A stretch of 64,000 nucleotides of DNA from Saccharomycopsis crataegensis (lineage: Eukaryota; Ascomycota; Saccharomycetes; Ascoideales; Saccharomycopsidaceae). Numbering within the stretch: the stretch's first letter is position 1; each line of letters opens with the position of its first letter. Below the pieces are notes generated by a model that saw nothing but the letters and a program-made list of their open reading frames with translations, was not told the origin of the DNA and ran no database searches. This document shows, piece after piece, positions 10,305 to 19,522 of this stretch. The stretch is from NCBI RefSeq assembly GCF_037102585.1, contig NW_027043820.1, positions 902,501 through 966,500 of the forward strand, given 5' to 3'. Both the position numbers and the translations under genes were made by a program.

Positions 10305-10452
10305 CATTCATTTCTTATCATTCGTCATGATCATAGATTTAATATACCTCATCATTATCTTCAATTTCATCAATACTATTGAATAACGAAATTTTCTTTT
10401 TTTTTTTTTTTTGCTTACATTCTGAAAAACATTATACTATCATACAACATCA
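10081..10452. other. Convergent 3' spacer between GPHR gene and SMC6
   Basis: A 372-bp convergent spacer with an A-run at 10082-10101, four TTTC units near 10169-10185, a TTA repeat at about 10274-10303 and a T-run at 10397-10412. These are consistent with two opposing poly(A) regions. No gene was seen. Confidence 0.5.
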
Positions 10453-13400
10453 TTATTGGTTCCGTCTAATTGGATCCTTCAATCTATGAATATCAACTTG
10501 TGATGAATCAAGGCCTTTTATGTGACCTACATCCAAAGGGGTGATGAATATCGTTTGGGATTTTGGAGAGCCTCTCAAATTCTTCAAGATCAAGTCCATC
10601 GAGATCTTTCGGTTCACAGTGTCCATGAAAACATCGAATTCGTCAAGCCCTCGCACTCGGGATCTCATGGGACCCCAAATTGACAAGAGCAACGCAATTT
10701 GGGTGAATGATTTCTCTCCTCCCGATAACGACGTGACTTCTCGAGGCTCTTGTCCATGTTTCCCCACTAACATCTTCAAATTCTCATTTTTGAAATCAAA
10801 TTCAAGGTGGCCTTGGAAACCCCGAAAGTTGAGAGAATTGATGAAACTGGTATTAGCAAGCAGACAAAACATATCTCGATTAAGTTTCGACGCCTCTTTT
10901 CTATTCCGCATCGATCTGTATAGTTTCTTTCGCAATTTCCCCGCCATTATCAACTCATCACGGGCCGCTCGATACTCCTGCATTTTAGCTTCTCTATTCT
11001 TCAAGATCTCCTCCTCAGGTTTGCCTAATTGGACACTTATTTGACTAGCCTGCTTTGAGAATTCGTCTAATTGTTTCTTGATCCCTTCCAAGGTCTCAGT
11101 TTGGAAATCAATCTTGGCTTCACTCAAAGAACAGTAATTTTCGGCTTTCTGGGAAAATTTCACAATCTCGTCTTTGGCGGTCTTGATGGAATCCTGGATT
11201 CGATTAGCAATAATCTCTCGTTTCTGCACCTGGCGTCTTTCGTTTTCAATCGTCTCTTTGATTGCTTCTTCTTCATCTTTGAGATCCTCAAGTTCTTTAT
11301 TTATTGACAATTTTGATACGCTGCATTCCCCGATTTTTTGCGCCAATGTTGTAAGGTTCTCTTCAATCTCGGTGAATTTCTGTTGTAACTGTTGTAGTTC
11401 TGTTTCGGAATCTAGCAACGAGTATTCTTTAATCCGTATTTCATCATCAATATTGCTGACATCTGATTTCAATACTTCAATCCGTGATTGATGATCATCA
11501 TCATAATTCTCTAGCTGACTTTGAAGTTTGATGATGTCCTTTTCCACTTTAACAGAGTCTTCTTTCAATCGGGTATACTCCAACTTCAAAGTATCAATTT
11601 CTCCTTGCATCAGTCTTCTCTCGTGGTGCGAATGGGTTTCAAATTGGTTGATTTCAATTTGATCTCCTTCAATTTGTAGTTCAATTTTTCTGATTTCACC
11701 TTGGTATCCTGACCCGCCAGGCTCAGAAGAGGCCCGGATTTTTGGTAATTGGTTCTGAAGATAATAAACTGGGTCCAGTTTGAAACCACCAAACATCGAT
11801 TTCCCAAATTTTTTAGCCGATGATGAATCAAACAAGCTGTAACAACTGGAAATCCCATAAAGGTTTTCTTCTACTAAACATCGCGCCTCATCTTGGCTAT
11901 CGGATAAGAAAATCCTCTCGATCGACGCTACGTCAATAAGGGTATATTTGACATCTTCATTGGCAAATTTCAAAATATCAAGGATTGATAACACATGTCG
12001 TTTTTGTCCCTCGCTCGGGTTGGTCTTGTAGGCAAATCTTTCAAAATTTCTAATAATGATTCGAAGATTCAAACTAAATTTCTTGAAAATCCCTTTTAGC
12101 AATGTTTGGTCATCGAAGCTTTGGACCACGAAGGCCATTGTTGGCAAGATTTTCTCTAACAACGACAGGAATTTTTCATGGCCTGGCTTGATGTACATAT
12201 AAAAGCCTAATGGTCCAATAGGCTTCGATTTGAATCGATGATCTTTTTGGATATCTTTCAACACTTTTTCCACTTTGTCGCCATAAGGAGCAAACTTGTC
12301 CCGTTCAAACCTGTGTAAGTCATGTTTATGCTGTTGTAGTTTGGAAATCCTGGTTTTCCGTTCTTTTAATTCCTCCAGAATCATTCGCGACATGTTTCCA
12401 AAAGCTTCCTGTTTACCATGGATGGCTTCGTTCAATTCCTGTTTTCTTTGCAAATGTTGCCGCTTCCTATCCTCTAATAAATCCAACTGGGACTGGATTG
12501 ACTCTCTAGACCCGTTGGATAAAGAATCTAACCGCTTTACTTCCACTTTGATTTTATGTTGGAGCTTCAGTTTTTCTTGCATTTTTGCGGAAATATCGTC
12601 ATTTAAATCTTGGATTTTCCCATCGACGATATTGAGTTGCCGTTCAATGTCTTTCAAACTGGTCTTCACTTCGGTCTTTTCCTTATCTAAATGTTGAATG
12701 TCCTCTTGATACTTTTCTTGGTCTGTGGTTAATTTGAGGATCTTGGGCCTGAGTAACTCGGCATTTTCTTTTCCTTGAATAATCAATTCTTGTGAATTGG
12801 CAACCCGCGAGATCGCTTGGATCTTCGCCTTTTCCAACCGTTTCACATCCTGCTTTCTGGACTCTATTTCAAACCATAAAAGTTTCCCGCTGTAGAATTT
12901 TTGGAACTGTCGCAAGTTCTTGGATCTATGGAATAAGCTGAATTCTTTCTGGGCTTGCTTTTCATCTTTATCTAATGCTTTCAAATGCTTGTGTTTTTCA
13001 ATGATTTCCAAATCGACTTTCGCCAATTGGTTCCATGAATGCTTATATTCTGCAAGCACAATATCGTACTGAAGACCTTTCATGAAATACCGGTACTTGT
13101 CCTTGTCAGTGCTGCTGGAAAGAAATGTCTTTGCCTCTCCTTGGGATAGAAACGATAGTGGGTTGTTAACGGTTATGTCAAAATACTCGGTGATTTCGTC
13201 CAAATCGCTTTTTTTATGCGATACCACTTTCCCAGTTTCCGATCTTATAGTATAAGTGTTTTTTTCATCGGTCCTTAGCAATCGTTCCACGGTGATGGTG
13301 TCCCCATAGATATCTCGTTTAAACGATTCTGAAATATCTCCTTTATTAGCGAGCACGATCGTGATTTTTGCCAATTCTTTGCCCCGTTTGATCAAATTCT

Positions 13401-13800
13401 TCAAACTTTTCCCCCGGTCGGTGTCTTTGGCATTACTCCCCAACCCCACGGAGATCCCGGTTAGTATCGCACTTTTCCCACTGCCATTGCGACCAATGAT
13501 GAAGTTCAATCGTGGGCCGAGCTCTAATTCGAAAAACTCGTGGCACATAAAGTTTTGTAAAATGATTTTCTCAATGATGCCGGCCGCGGCGGGGATTTGG
13601 GCAATATCACTCGAGCCACCACCATTGCTATTGATATTGCCAGTGCCACCATCGATAATCTGCGATAACATCACCTCGTTCCTGGCCATCATCGCGGAAA
13701 CCCTGCCCTCGTCCGCCCCCTGCGAGAAATAGGTATCGATATCCATGTCGTTCTGCTGAAAGTTAACAAGCGCATCTTCAGATCTTTGCAATGATAGCAT
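10453..13800 (-). CDS. SMC6: Structural maintenance of chromosomes protein 6 (Smc5/6 complex ATPase)
   Basis: Smc6 pairs with Smc5 in the DNA-repair and replication-restart complex that also holds the SUMO ligase Nse2. From the first ATG at 13800 the protein has 1,115 residues, close to the 1,114 of S. cerevisiae. The frame extends nine codons further upstream but without an ATG. The Walker A motif GRNGSGKS is at 103-110, two long coiled-coil arms flank a hinge in the middle (about 430-610), the ABC signature LSGGEK is at 1025-1030, and the Walker B region LDEFDVFMD begins near 1052. All catalytic motifs are intact. Upstream on the same strand lies an unrecognised protein with SUMO-like ends, 360 bp away. 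Confidence 0.95.
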   Translation of the reverse strand: MLSLQRSEDALVNFQQNDMDIDTYFSQGADEGRVSAMMARNEVMLSQIIDGGTGNINSNGGGSSDIAQIPAAAGIIEKIILQNFMCHEFFELELGPRLNFIIGRNGSGKSAILTGISVGLGSNAKDTDRGKSLKNLIKRGKELAKITIVLANKGDISESFKRDIYGDTITVERLLRTDEKNTYTIRSETGKVVSHKKSDLDEITEYFDITVNNPLSFLSQGEAKTFLSSSTDKDKYRYFMKGLQYDIVLAEYKHSWNQLAKVDLEIIEKHKHLKALDKDEKQAQKEFSLFHRSKNLRQFQKFYSGKLLWFEIESRKQDVKRLEKAKIQAISRVANSQELIIQGKENAELLRPKILKLTTDQEKYQEDIQHLDKEKTEVKTSLKDIERQLNIVDGKIQDLNDDISAKMQEKLKLQHKIKVEVKRLDSLSNGSRESIQSQLDLLEDRKRQHLQRKQELNEAIHGKQEAFGNMSRMILEELKERKTRISKLQQHKHDLHRFERDKFAPYGDKVEKVLKDIQKDHRFKSKPIGPLGFYMYIKPGHEKFLSLLEKILPTMAFVVQSFDDQTLLKGIFKKFSLNLRIIIRNFERFAYKTNPSEGQKRHVLSILDILKFANEDVKYTLIDVASIERIFLSDSQDEARCLVEENLYGISSCYSLFDSSSAKKFGKSMFGGFKLDPVYYLQNQLPKIRASSEPGGSGYQGEIRKIELQIEGDQIEINQFETHSHHERRLMQGEIDTLKLEYTRLKEDSVKVEKDIIKLQSQLENYDDDHQSRIEVLKSDVSNIDDEIRIKEYSLLDSETELQQLQQKFTEIEENLTTLAQKIGECSVSKLSINKELEDLKDEEEAIKETIENERRQVQKREIIANRIQDSIKTAKDEIVKFSQKAENYCSLSEAKIDFQTETLEGIKKQLDEFSKQASQISVQLGKPEEEILKNREAKMQEYRAARDELIMAGKLRKKLYRSMRNRKEASKLNRDMFCLLANTSFINSLNFRGFQGHLEFDFKNENLKMLVGKHGQEPREVTSLSGGEKSFTQIALLLSIWGPMRSRVRGLDEFDVFMDTVNRKISMDLILKNLRGSPKSQTIFITPLDVGHIKGLDSSQVDIHRLKDPIRRNQ

Positions 13801-14160
13801 TTTCTGGATTCTGAAGGGATCCAACAATGGAACTGATGGAAAGAAAGAGCAAAAAAAAAAAAACGAATGATATGAATAAAACAGACAGTGATATAATTAT
13901 AGGGGGGGTACCCTAAGCTTTTTTGCGTTTAAGTTTGGTCCGACTTCTACCTCAAAAACTCACCCTTATTTGGTGTTTACGTTGTTTTTTTTTTTTTTTT
14001 TTTTGTTTTGTTTTGTTTTTTTTTCGTGTCTCACATTCGAGTTGCTTACAAACCTCTTCATTTCGTTAAGGACAAATAACAACCACGCCTAGATCCAATC
14101 ACTTCATATTTATATCAAAATATGATCATAATACATTAAGGTAATTAACTATATAAGCAA
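13801..14160. other. SMC6 promoter and 3' region of the SUMO-like gene
   Basis: A 360-bp tandem spacer on the minus strand. It contains a run of seven G followed by TACCC at 13902-13913 and T-runs at 13986-14004 and 14015-14023. I saw no MCB (ACGCGT) site here. Confidence 0.45.
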
Positions 14161-17115
14161 CTATGTTTGCAGAGATTTAAGGTCGGCCACGGCCACGATC
14201 AAACGCATAGCAGAAAATCCAAGATCTCTAACTGGAAGATTATAATCAACGTCAAGCGAGTTTCCAATCCTGAACTTAATAGAATTGATCTCGTCTTTGC
14301 TAAGAGTCACATCAGCACTACTGGATAACTTAGTCTTGTATGATTTTAAAACTCTCTTTAACTTTGTGGTTGGTTTGATTTTGAAAAATGTTGGAGCTAT
14401 CTCCGCTCCTTGAAGATCGATTCTAATATTCATTGGAGCATCGCTAGATTTATCACTAGCAGTGCCATCAGTATCCACCAGCCCTGCTCTTTTATCACTA
14501 TCGATGGTGTTTTCTTTATTAACCTGAGGACCAGCCTGGTTTTCATTAGAAAGTTTCGCTTTCTTCAAAGCAGGCTCTTCATTCTTATTGTCAGAGCGCT
14601 CCTTAATTCTGTTTGTCAGAGGGTTACTGACAACAATGCCCGCTTTGTCAGAAGAAGGTATCAAAGTTTTAGGAATTTTGTCGGTGTTCTGTTGTTTCGT
14701 GAGATCAGGGCTATCATCAACATCAGAACTGCATCTTTTTCTATCGTTGGAAATGGTGGCAAAACTAGCATTGGAGGCGGTGGCGGCAATGGTGGCAATT
14801 GGGACATCATCATCAGCAGAGATGGCGTCGATGTCAGTGATAGCAGCTATGCGTTTGGAATTTATAACAGGGGCTTTTTCGGCACATTTAGCAACAGTGA
14901 CAACCCCAAAATCCTTGAATTTTTCATAAATATCATTGTCTTTTTCAAAAGAGATCTTCTCGTTTCTTAAGGCTTCGATTTCACTGGCTAGTAGGTCAAG
15001 TTTGTAATCGTAAGAAGATACAAAACTAACCTTCTTTGCAGCATCAGCTAATTCTGACTTGAATTTCTTTATCATTGCCTCCTTTTGCTTTAAAAAAACA
15101 TTCTTCTCATCCTTAAATTGTCTCAAACTGTCTATAACATTAACCAAATTCTTGGAAACATTTTTCAAAGAGTTAATGCCTTTAGCATCTATTTCAATTG
15201 AAGTAGTTTTCAATGATTCGTAAGATTTATTCAACTTTTGTGTAAAGTTAAGCTGATCTAAAACATTGACCTTTCGCATATCAGCAATGCTCTTAGGTAA
15301 GCTGCTCGCAGTCAATTTTTCAAAGGCGGTAGTTTCACCTCCAATGTAGTTCCAATCAACTAACTTATCATAAAAAAATACCGACGTGGATTTGTCATTA
15401 TCCCAAACTTTATTCAAGTTATAATGAATATTATTACTTCTCTGGTTGATGTTCGTTAAATATGCAGACATTTTCTCCGCAACAACTTTTATATCTGCCT
15501 GTTGCCAGACATCACAAATCTCTTTTATTGACATCCCTTTCATTTGCTGATCTTTTTCAAAAAGGATGATGAATATAGTGGACATAACAGTATCGTTTCC
15601 AAAATATTGCGGTAAAGGTTTTGGTCTCCTTAAATTATTAAGGGTATTAGCATCCACTTCCGTCGGTAGAAACGAGTCCCCGACTTTCACATTTTCTGAA
15701 ATTACCTTGAGATAGTCAAAATCAATAGGATCCAAATTGATTTCTGATTTTATTGACTTGTCTATGTCACATTTGGTGACTAATGAATGAAGTTCACTCC
15801 TAAGGTTTTCCATCTTTGAATGGAAACTGGTTAAGAATAGCCCGTATTGGTTGTATATATCGATGGCATACTTCCTGAAGGAAAATTCTGCAATCTGTAA
15901 CTTTTTCTCTACTTCTTGTCTGCGTAATAGGTCCTCATTGTGAAGCTTTTTCACTTGCAAAAGCTGTGAATTAGCATTCAATTGAGAAGCGTGACTTTCT
16001 TGCTTGATTCGGTCCAGCGCTGCCACCACGATCTGTACTTTTTCCTTTAAAGAATGAATTTCTTCGTTTTTTTGTTGATCTGCCTTTCGCAATTCTGCTA
16101 CTATTTCATTTGCTGAGGATAAGTCATTTGCCAACTTCACCTTTTGAGTTTGTAAACCATTAACCTGAGTAAGTTTTTCAGAGAGAACTGATTTTATCCT
16201 ATCTAATTCTCTCTTCAAACTATCAGAGCTGACTTCATTATTACTCTTCAGATTTTTCACGTTTTCAGACAACATCCGATTTTCAGTCGCGAGAGTGGAG
16301 TTTTGGTGGTCTAATATGACATTTTTTTGAGCTAGAACGATATTTTTCTTTTCTAGGCTTTCAATCTTTTTTTCAAGTAGTGAATTCTTTTCCTTCAACT
16401 CTGTTATCATTGTGGATATCCCACCACCATTAGCTTTGCCACTTCCAGGATCCAATCCCATGCCATTTGGCGTAAAATTTGAAGCAGAGGTCGAATTCAA
16501 TGACTTAATTTTATTAATGAATGCCGCGTACTGGGTAAGATCACAGCTGATAATAATATTTGTGTTCGCCGTAATATTCAATTTATTTAAGCCAGCGCCC
16601 ATGTCAAGAATCTCCTCAACCTTCCTCTCCGAGTTTTTGTATGACACTTTGAAAAATTGGACTTTGTCTGATTGGAGAGATGAAGAAGCTACGGCGCTTT
16701 TGGAAAATGTTAAATGGTCGAGCAAACTTTGGTAGAAATAGTCAAAAGTACAATCTTCTTCAACTTTCAACAGTACGGTCTCATTCAATACCCTGAACCA
16801 TTCCTTCCCTGGGATGGTGTCATTGCTAAATTCCACAGAGATGGGGATCAATTTTTTGACCAAAATCCTGTCGCTTTCCTGCAACTCCAAGTCATTGACG
16901 GTACTAGAAGGATTTAAAAACCTATCGCCTTTGTAAAACGTCAAGTCAGAAGGGTCTTGTTTGGAAATCAGGGCAAACTTCTTCAGTAATGAGCCAAACT
17001 TACTTTGTTTCCGTACCTTGAACAAATAGTCATTCTCACTGTCGTCAGTTCGGGTATTTAACTCGGGGTTCCCGACATTGTAGAAGCGTAGCACCAAAAC
17101 AATTGCATCCATCAT
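14161..17115 (-). CDS. Long coiled-coil protein with SUMO-like domains at both ends; no named family recognised
   Basis: The protein has 984 residues. The N-terminal 29-90 stretch (YLFKVRKQSKFGSLLKKF, then LTFYKGDRFL, ending DRILVKK) has the SUMO/ubiquitin-fold pattern. The last 95 residues do so more clearly: PTFFKIKPTTKLKRVLKSY aligns with the FFKIKKTTPLRRLMEAF-type region of SUMO. There is no C-terminal diglycine, so it should not be conjugated. A third, weaker fold of this kind may span about 92-195. Residues of about 235-420 form a strong coiled coil, and a second lies near 640-720. About 750-885 is disordered and rich in Ser, Asp and Lys. SUMO-like repeats occur in the Rad60/Esc2/NIP45 family, but those have two domains at the C terminus. 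The order here differs. It sits just upstream of SMC6 on the same strand, which suggests but does not prove a link to Smc5/6 and SUMO. The start is the first of two adjacent ATGs. Confidence 0.6.
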   Translation of the reverse strand: MMDAIVLVLRFYNVGNPELNTRTDDSENDYLFKVRKQSKFGSLLKKFALISKQDPSDLTFYKGDRFLNPSSTVNDLELQESDRILVKKLIPISVEFSNDTIPGKEWFRVLNETVLLKVEEDCTFDYFYQSLLDHLTFSKSAVASSSLQSDKVQFFKVSYKNSERKVEEILDMGAGLNKLNITANTNIIISCDLTQYAAFINKIKSLNSTSASNFTPNGMGLDPGSGKANGGGISTMITELKEKNSLLEKKIESLEKKNIVLAQKNVILDHQNSTLATENRMLSENVKNLKSNNEVSSDSLKRELDRIKSVLSEKLTQVNGLQTQKVKLANDLSSANEIVAELRKADQQKNEEIHSLKEKVQIVVAALDRIKQESHASQLNANSQLLQVKKLHNEDLLRRQEVEKKLQIAEFSFRKYAIDIYNQYGLFLTSFHSKMENLRSELHSLVTKCDIDKSIKSEINLDPIDFDYLKVISENVKVGDSFLPTEVDANTLNNLRRPKPLPQYFGNDTVMSTIFIILFEKDQQMKGMSIKEICDVWQQADIKVVAEKMSAYLTNINQRSNNIHYNLNKVWDNDKSTSVFFYDKLVDWNYIGGETTAFEKLTASSLPKSIADMRKVNVLDQLNFTQKLNKSYESLKTTSIEIDAKGINSLKNVSKNLVNVIDSLRQFKDEKNVFLKQKEAMIKKFKSELADAAKKVSFVSSYDYKLDLLASEIEALRNEKISFEKDNDIYEKFKDFGVVTVAKCAEKAPVINSKRIAAITDIDAISADDDVPIATIAATASNASFATISNDRKRCSSDVDDSPDLTKQQNTDKIPKTLIPSSDKAGIVVSNPLTNRIKERSDNKNEEPALKKAKLSNENQAGPQVNKENTIDSDKRAGLVDTDGTASDKSSDAPMNIRIDLQGAEIAPTFFKIKPTTKLKRVLKSYKTKLSSSADVTLSKDEINSIKFRIGNSLDVDYNLPVRDLGFSAMRLIVAVADLKSLQT

Positions 17116-17552
17116 GGTGCTGTTGGTAGATAGCAGTCCTCTTAGTTTTACTATTGTTTCCTTTGTCTGGAAACTGCTCCCTGGTTTGTCGCGTTTGTTT
17201 GTTTATTATTTTCTTTTTTAAAAAACGTTGAGGGGATCATCATCACGTGGAAGGATGGGTGATATTTCCTGGTGTTCCAGCGGGGTGGGTGAGATCACTA
17301 ATTCATTATCGTTTCCATTGAGTTTCTCGTGTATTGTTCTTTTGGTTACTTATCTTAAACTTTTGTTTGGAAAGCAGTAGACGAGAAGAAAGTGTGCATC
17401 GGTTTATTTGTATAATGATGACACAACCTTTGGTGTTTTCCTAAGTTTTGTAGCTTTATTGTTATTTTTACTTAATTTTTATTTTTTCCCCCATTTTTTT
17501 TCTTCTTCTTCCTCTTCCTCTTCTTCTTCTCGTTCTCCTTAAGTGGGAGAGG
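17116..17552. other. Divergent promoter, SUMO-like gene and Rrn11-like gene
   Basis: This 437-bp divergent spacer holds an E-box CACGTG at 17244-17249, roughly 130 bp from the minus-strand start and 305 bp from the plus-strand one, and a T/C-rich tract at 17485-17540 directly before the Rrn11-like ATG. Confidence 0.5.
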
Positions 17553-18668
17553 ATGTTTAGCTCGTTATTTGGGTATATGAAACAGGATAACAAATCAAAA
17601 GTGAAGACCCTTCAAGAATATGTGAATGATTATATCAAAGAGCTCGAGCTACAGCGAAATAACAACCCAAACGAAAAGATATCTCGCAGTAAGAGAAAAA
17701 GACGAAGAACCTCTAATCATCATGATGATCAAGATGCTGAAGACGTTCATGAAGATCGAAACAATAGCGAAGAAATAACTGATAGTGAAGAGTATCTTCC
17801 CGATACTGATGAAGAAGAATCAGAGGGAAAAGCAACGGTCACCGAAAGACTCGGCGGTTTTACTAGCCAAAGTTGGATCAAAAATGCGTTTCTCGTAAGG
17901 AAGAGAGGATACGAAATTCTTCCTGATATTCATCCACTGTTGAAACGATTGAATCCAAATCCACACCGTACTTTGAAGATGAATAAGGGTGCTCTCACAA
18001 GCAGGTATGCGACTTTTGGAATGGGGTTCACAAAACGGCATTATTCCACACTCAATAGTCTTTTATTTGCCCTGATTTATCAACGGAATTGGAAAAGGGC
18101 CTATAAAATTTATTCCTTCTTTATAAAAATACACCTCAGTGGTGGCGTGAGAAAACTTAGATTTAATGATATTTGGCCCATTGGACTATTCATTTTGAAA
18201 AATCTCGAAAAGGAAGATCACAACGCCAGGTTACAAAACACTTTGGGGATTAACCACGAGCAATTAGAACTGGCATATGATGAAAGTATTGAACAAGGAT
18301 CGGTTGACAAAGATCTCCAGGAGTTCTTGAATTCCGAGAGACAGGGTCGTTTAAATAGACCATCAGATAAATTTCTCCAGTGGTTGGTAAACTTCAATAT
18401 CAAATACACCAAAGCTGGAAGAGAAAAAGGGATTGTGATCATCATTATGTACTTGTGGAATCAGGTTACAGGTATTAGTGATTATGATCATACTTTTCTT
18501 TGCAAGACAGACAGTAATTATTATTCATCTATGGAACAAGTCTTCCGGAAAACCAACTCCGAGGTTTCGGATTACATGCTTGAAACTTCGTTTTCTGGAA
18601 ATAGTTTAATCAAGTACTTGAAACTTTTGCTTATAATTCTTGAGCTCAAGTTTTTGGTTGGGAATTAC

Positions 18669-18708
<40 letters not shown>

Positions 18709-18928
18709 TCAATGGAGATGGGATGAGAATCAACGAGCTATTTCGTAACTATAAGGAGGTTTATTATGAGTTATCCAAGAGCTCTTCATTTGTATTTGAT
18801 GAAGAAAAAGTTGACTTGGAATTCGATAAAATCAAGAAAAGCTATCCTCCTTATGAAGAATTACACGAAGATAAACCTTCTGATCAAAAAGACTCATCCT
18901 CAGATGAGTCGACCAGCACAGATGATAG

Positions 18929-18998
<70 letters not shown>

Positions 18999-19304
18999 AG
19001 TAATGATGATGATGATGATAGTAATGATGATAGTAATGATGGCGCCAGTGTCAAAAAGGAACCAAAAAAATCAGAGCAGTTATCCACGGTATTCATGTCC
19101 GATGACTCTGATGTCACAGATGAATCAGATGTAGATGATAAAAATACGAAACTGCAAGATGAAGATTCGGATAGTGACGAAGAGAAACCAAAAGACATTA
19201 AAGTGCAAGAGCCTGAAGAATTCAATGATAATTTCGTGGTGAATGATGAGCAATTTGAAGCATTCTTGGCGAGTCAACAGCTTACGTTCGGTATGTTTGA
19301 TTGA
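17553..19304 (+). CDS. RRN11: Rrn11-like RNA polymerase I core-factor subunit (probable)
   Basis: Rrn11 is part of the core factor (Rrn6, Rrn7, Rrn11) that recruits RNA polymerase I to the rDNA promoter. The 583-residue protein has a basic patch (SKRKRRR, a likely nuclear signal) near residue 48. The helical-repeat block HYSTLNSLLFALIYQRNWKR near 166-185 and a following DIWPIGLFIL near 210-220 fit the TPR-like core of Rrn11 and human TAF1A. The C-terminal third is low complexity: an Asn run near 370-384, then a long Asp run near 460-484 (GAT repeats at about 18929-18999), with a DNFVVNDEQFEAFLASQ-type end. It shares a promoter with the SUMO-like gene. The assignment rests on pattern recall of a fast-evolving family. 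Confidence 0.6.
18929..18999 (+). repeat. GAT trinucleotide repeat encoding poly-Asp
   Basis: A nearly pure GAT array inside the Rrn11-like gene, about 24 units, followed by interrupted units to about 19042. Similar but shorter GAT or ATC arrays occur in VPS5, UFE1 and PBN1. Confidence 0.9.
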
Positions 19305-19522
19305 TTTTTGCCATGATTGTATTATACGTTAAAAATATTTGTATTATACCAAGTATAACACTAATATACCTTATGGGATGTGTATTCCTCCTTTATTAAA
19401 TCATAATATCGTATTTTTTTTTTCCAGTTTAGTCGTATTACTATTCTAAAATTATTACAAAAGACAAAACAAGACGTAGAAAATAATTATAATGAAAATA
19501 ATGACGCATTTAATCGAACAAA

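Noticed and set aside
13801-13827. N-terminal extension of SMC6 to 13827
   Set aside because: The extended frame begins with TTG; the first ATG is at 13800 and gives a protein of the usual length.
18766-19134. Frame with a long Met run
   Set aside because: It is the ATG-reading shadow of the GAT array in the Rrn11-like gene.
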